Shown here: one piece after another, positions 62,390-64,000 of the stretch
How positions within the stretch are numbered: position 1 is the first letter of the stretch
Layout of the letters: every line of letters starts with the position of its first letter
Assembly (NCBI GenBank): GCA_947450675.1
Contig: CANFWI010000007.1
Span: forward strand, 1-64,000
Direction of reading: 5' to 3'
Source of the DNA: Comamonadaceae bacterium
GTDB lineage: Bacteria > Pseudomonadota > Gammaproteobacteria > Burkholderiales > Burkholderiaceae_C
Length of the DNA: 64,000 nt
The notes under the pieces: model-generated
The model's database searches: none
What the model saw: only the letters and a program-made list of their open reading frames with translations
What the model was told of the DNA's origin: nothing
Made by a program: the position numbers and the translations under genes

Positions 62390-64000
62390 TTATTTGAACT
62401 TCGGCAAATTGAACTGCGGTGGCACGCCCATTCGGGTGTTGATCACCCACTGCTGCGTGATCGACAAAATGTTGTTCGTGATCCAGTACATCACCAAGCC
62501 GGCCGGGAAGAAGAAGAACATCACGCTGAAAATCAGCGGCATGAACCACATCAGCTTGGCCTGCATTGGATCCGGTGGTGTTGGGTTCAAAGCGGTTTGT
62601 AGCATCGTCGTCAACGTCATCACCACTGGCAAGATGAAATAGGGATCCGGCGATGACAGGTCATGGATCCAGAGAATCCACGGCGCATTACGCATCTCAA
62701 CGCTCGACAACAACACCCAGTAAAGCGCAATGAAAACCGGGATCTGAACCATGATCGGGAAGCAACCGCCCATCGGGTTGACTTTCTCTTCCTTGTAAAT
62801 CTTCATCATGGCCTGCTGCATTTCTTGCGGCTTGTCCTTGAGACGCTCACGCATCTCCATGATCTTCGGATTGACGGACTTCATTTTGGCCATGCTGGCG
62901 TAAGCCTTGGCATTGAGCCAGTAGAAAGCTATTTTCAGCAACAACACCAAAGCCACGATCGACCAACCCCAGTTTTGGATGAACTCGTGCAGGCTGTACA
63001 GCAACCAATACAATGGCTTGGCCAGAATCGTCAACCAACCATAGTCTTTGACCAGTTCAAGACCTGGTGCCAGCGCTTCAAGTGTTTTTTCTTCTTGAGG
63101 TCCAACAAAGAATTTGCTGTCGATGGTTTTGCTGGCGCCTGGCGCAATGCTTTCGAGCGGCGTGATCATGCCTGCTGCGTAAAGATTGGTGTCCACCTTG
63201 CGCAAGAACAGATCCCGCTGCAGGCCATCCGGCAGGATCCAGGCTGAGGCAAAGTAGTGCTGAACCATGGCGACATAACCATTGCTGGCTTTTTTCTCAA
63301 CATCGACTTTGTCTTTTTCGATGTCTTTGAATTCAACCTTTTGGTATTTCTTGGCCTCGGTGTAAATCGCCGGGCCGGTGAAGGTTGAATAGAACGACGA
63401 CTCACCTGGCGGCTTGTTGCCATCACGCACCAATTGGAGGTAGAGCTGCGGTGTCACCGCTTCGGTACCCGTGTTGATGATCTCGTGGCGCACGGCCAAA
63501 TCGTAGGCGCCGCGCTTCACGGTGTATGTTTTTACGAGTTTGACGCCGCCAACGCTGGGAGACTCAAATTTGACTTCAAACTGATCTTGGCCGTCTCGCA
63601 GCGCACGATCGCCTGGCACTGCCGTCATGACTGTTTTGTGCGTTGGCAATTGGCTACCGGTGGTGCCAATCAAGCCGGACTGGGCAACATAGACCCGTGC
63701 ATTGCTTTCTTCGAGCAGTACAAAGCCGCTGCTTTTATCCGTCATGTCGGCGTATTTGGTAAACACCGATCGCACCAAGGTGCCGCCTTCTGTGTCAAAC
63801 GTCAATGTCAACACATCGTTGCTGACCACCAGTTGTTCTTTTTTGGCAGTAACAGCAGCCGACACGTTTGCAGGTATCGGTGACACGCCAGGCACTGAAG
63901 ACGCTGTCGCAACAGGCGCAGGTATTGCAGTGCTCGGTGCTGACCCCATGGCGGCAGGTGCTGTCGCGGTCACTTTGGCGTTTTGAGTCGCCGACGATGG
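62390..64000 (-). CDS. yidC: Membrane protein insertase YidC (5' end outside window)
   Basis: An inner-membrane insertase and chaperone. The visible 536 codons cover the periplasmic P1 domain (VVSNDVLTLTFDTEGGTLV...) and the conserved C-terminal membrane core (WGWSIVALVLLLKIAFYWLN, KMIYKEEKVNPMGGC-like, PVFIALYWVL, YWITNNILSITQQW) ending FNLPKFK. The frame is open at the window edge, so the first membrane segment lies beyond base 64000; an internal ATG at 63973 falls in an Ala/Thr/Pro-rich linker and is not the start. yidC-mnmE order is typical of the oriC-proximal rpmH cluster. Confidence 0.96.
   Translation of the reverse strand, partial: PSSATQNAKVTATAPAAMGSAPSTAIPAPVATASSVPGVSPIPANVSAAVTAKKEQLVVSNDVLTLTFDTEGGTLVRSVFTKYADMTDKSSGFVLLEESNARVYVAQSGLIGTTGSQLPTHKTVMTAVPGDRALRDGQDQFEVKFESPSVGGVKLVKTYTVKRGAYDLAVRHEIINTGTEAVTPQLYLQLVRDGNKPPGESSFYSTFTGPAIYTEAKKYQKVEFKDIEKDKVDVEKKASNGYVAMVQHYFASAWILPDGLQRDLFLRKVDTNLYAAGMITPLESIAPGASKTIDSKFFVGPQEEKTLEALAPGLELVKDYGWLTILAKPLYWLLYSLHEFIQNWGWSIVALVLLLKIAFYWLNAKAYASMAKMKSVNPKIMEMRERLKDKPQEMQQAMMKIYKEEKVNPMGGCFPIMVQIPVFIALYWVLLSSVEMRNAPWILWIHDLSSPDPYFILPVVMTLTTMLQTALNPTPPDPMQAKLMWFMPLIFSVMFFFFPAGLVMYWITNNILSITQQWVINTRMGVPPQFNLPKFK

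Overview
The window reads as a chromosomal segment of a Burkholderiales betaproteobacterium, most likely Comamonadaceae (Polaromonas/Rhodoferax/Acidovorax relatives). The reasons are the tkt-gap pair, MetX-MetW methionine synthesis, five Bug/TctC-type periplasmic binding proteins, MurU and AmgK peptidoglycan-recycling enzymes, the kdsD-kdsC-lptC block opposite a Kef-type antiporter, and a GC-rich family-specific repeat. Genes are dense with no phage, IS element, CRISPR or tRNA seen. The species cannot be named from the sequence alone.

Layout. 1-9.7 kb: topoisomerase III with a lysine/alanine-rich linker and the start of a SWIB domain, coupled to a TlpA-like redoxin; a divergent SET-domain lysine methyltransferase; biotin ligase; a membrane-anchored stub; serA; pirin. 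8.7-14.2 kb: gap, tkt, murU and pepP. 14.2-33.7 kb: an accessory catabolic island holding a 12-gene co-directional run (33672 to 21585, minus strand) plus satellite units. It encodes two CaiB/BaiF CoA-transferases, a fused two-domain acyl-CoA dehydrogenase, MaoC and crotonase hydratases, a two-subunit Fe-S hydratase of the class I fumarase type, a D-2-hydroxyacid dehydrogenase, a GST, two alpha/beta hydrolases that lack the nucleophile serine, a CMD protein, a TIM-barrel amidohydrolase, a flavin reductase, a LysR regulator and five Bug proteins without TctA/TctB. Together these suggest uptake of a carboxylic acid, its activation to a CoA thioester, dehydrogenation and hydration. The substrate is not determined.

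34-51.5 kb: maeB; a secreted barnase-like RNase with a barstar inhibitor; lptD-surA-ksgA; divergent amgK-rsmE; an MFS transporter; an M20 peptidase; a DUF1439 lipoprotein; and metX-metW-sulP behind a SAM-II riboswitch with a terminator. 51.5-64 kb: a Mn2+ exporter behind a yybP-ykoY riboswitch; amt; a glycine-rich RRM protein; kdsD-kdsC-lptC; a Kef-type antiporter; a histidine phosphatase; an adenine phosphoribosyltransferase remnant; a DapA-like lyase; mnmE; and the 5'-truncated yidC.

The most notable signals are a GC-rich repeat that has entered ksgA and metX in frame (third copy between ksgA and surA), the uncharacterised catabolic island with serine-less hydrolases, the SAM-II and manganese riboswitches side by side, and the SET/SWIB/topoisomerase neighbourhood.
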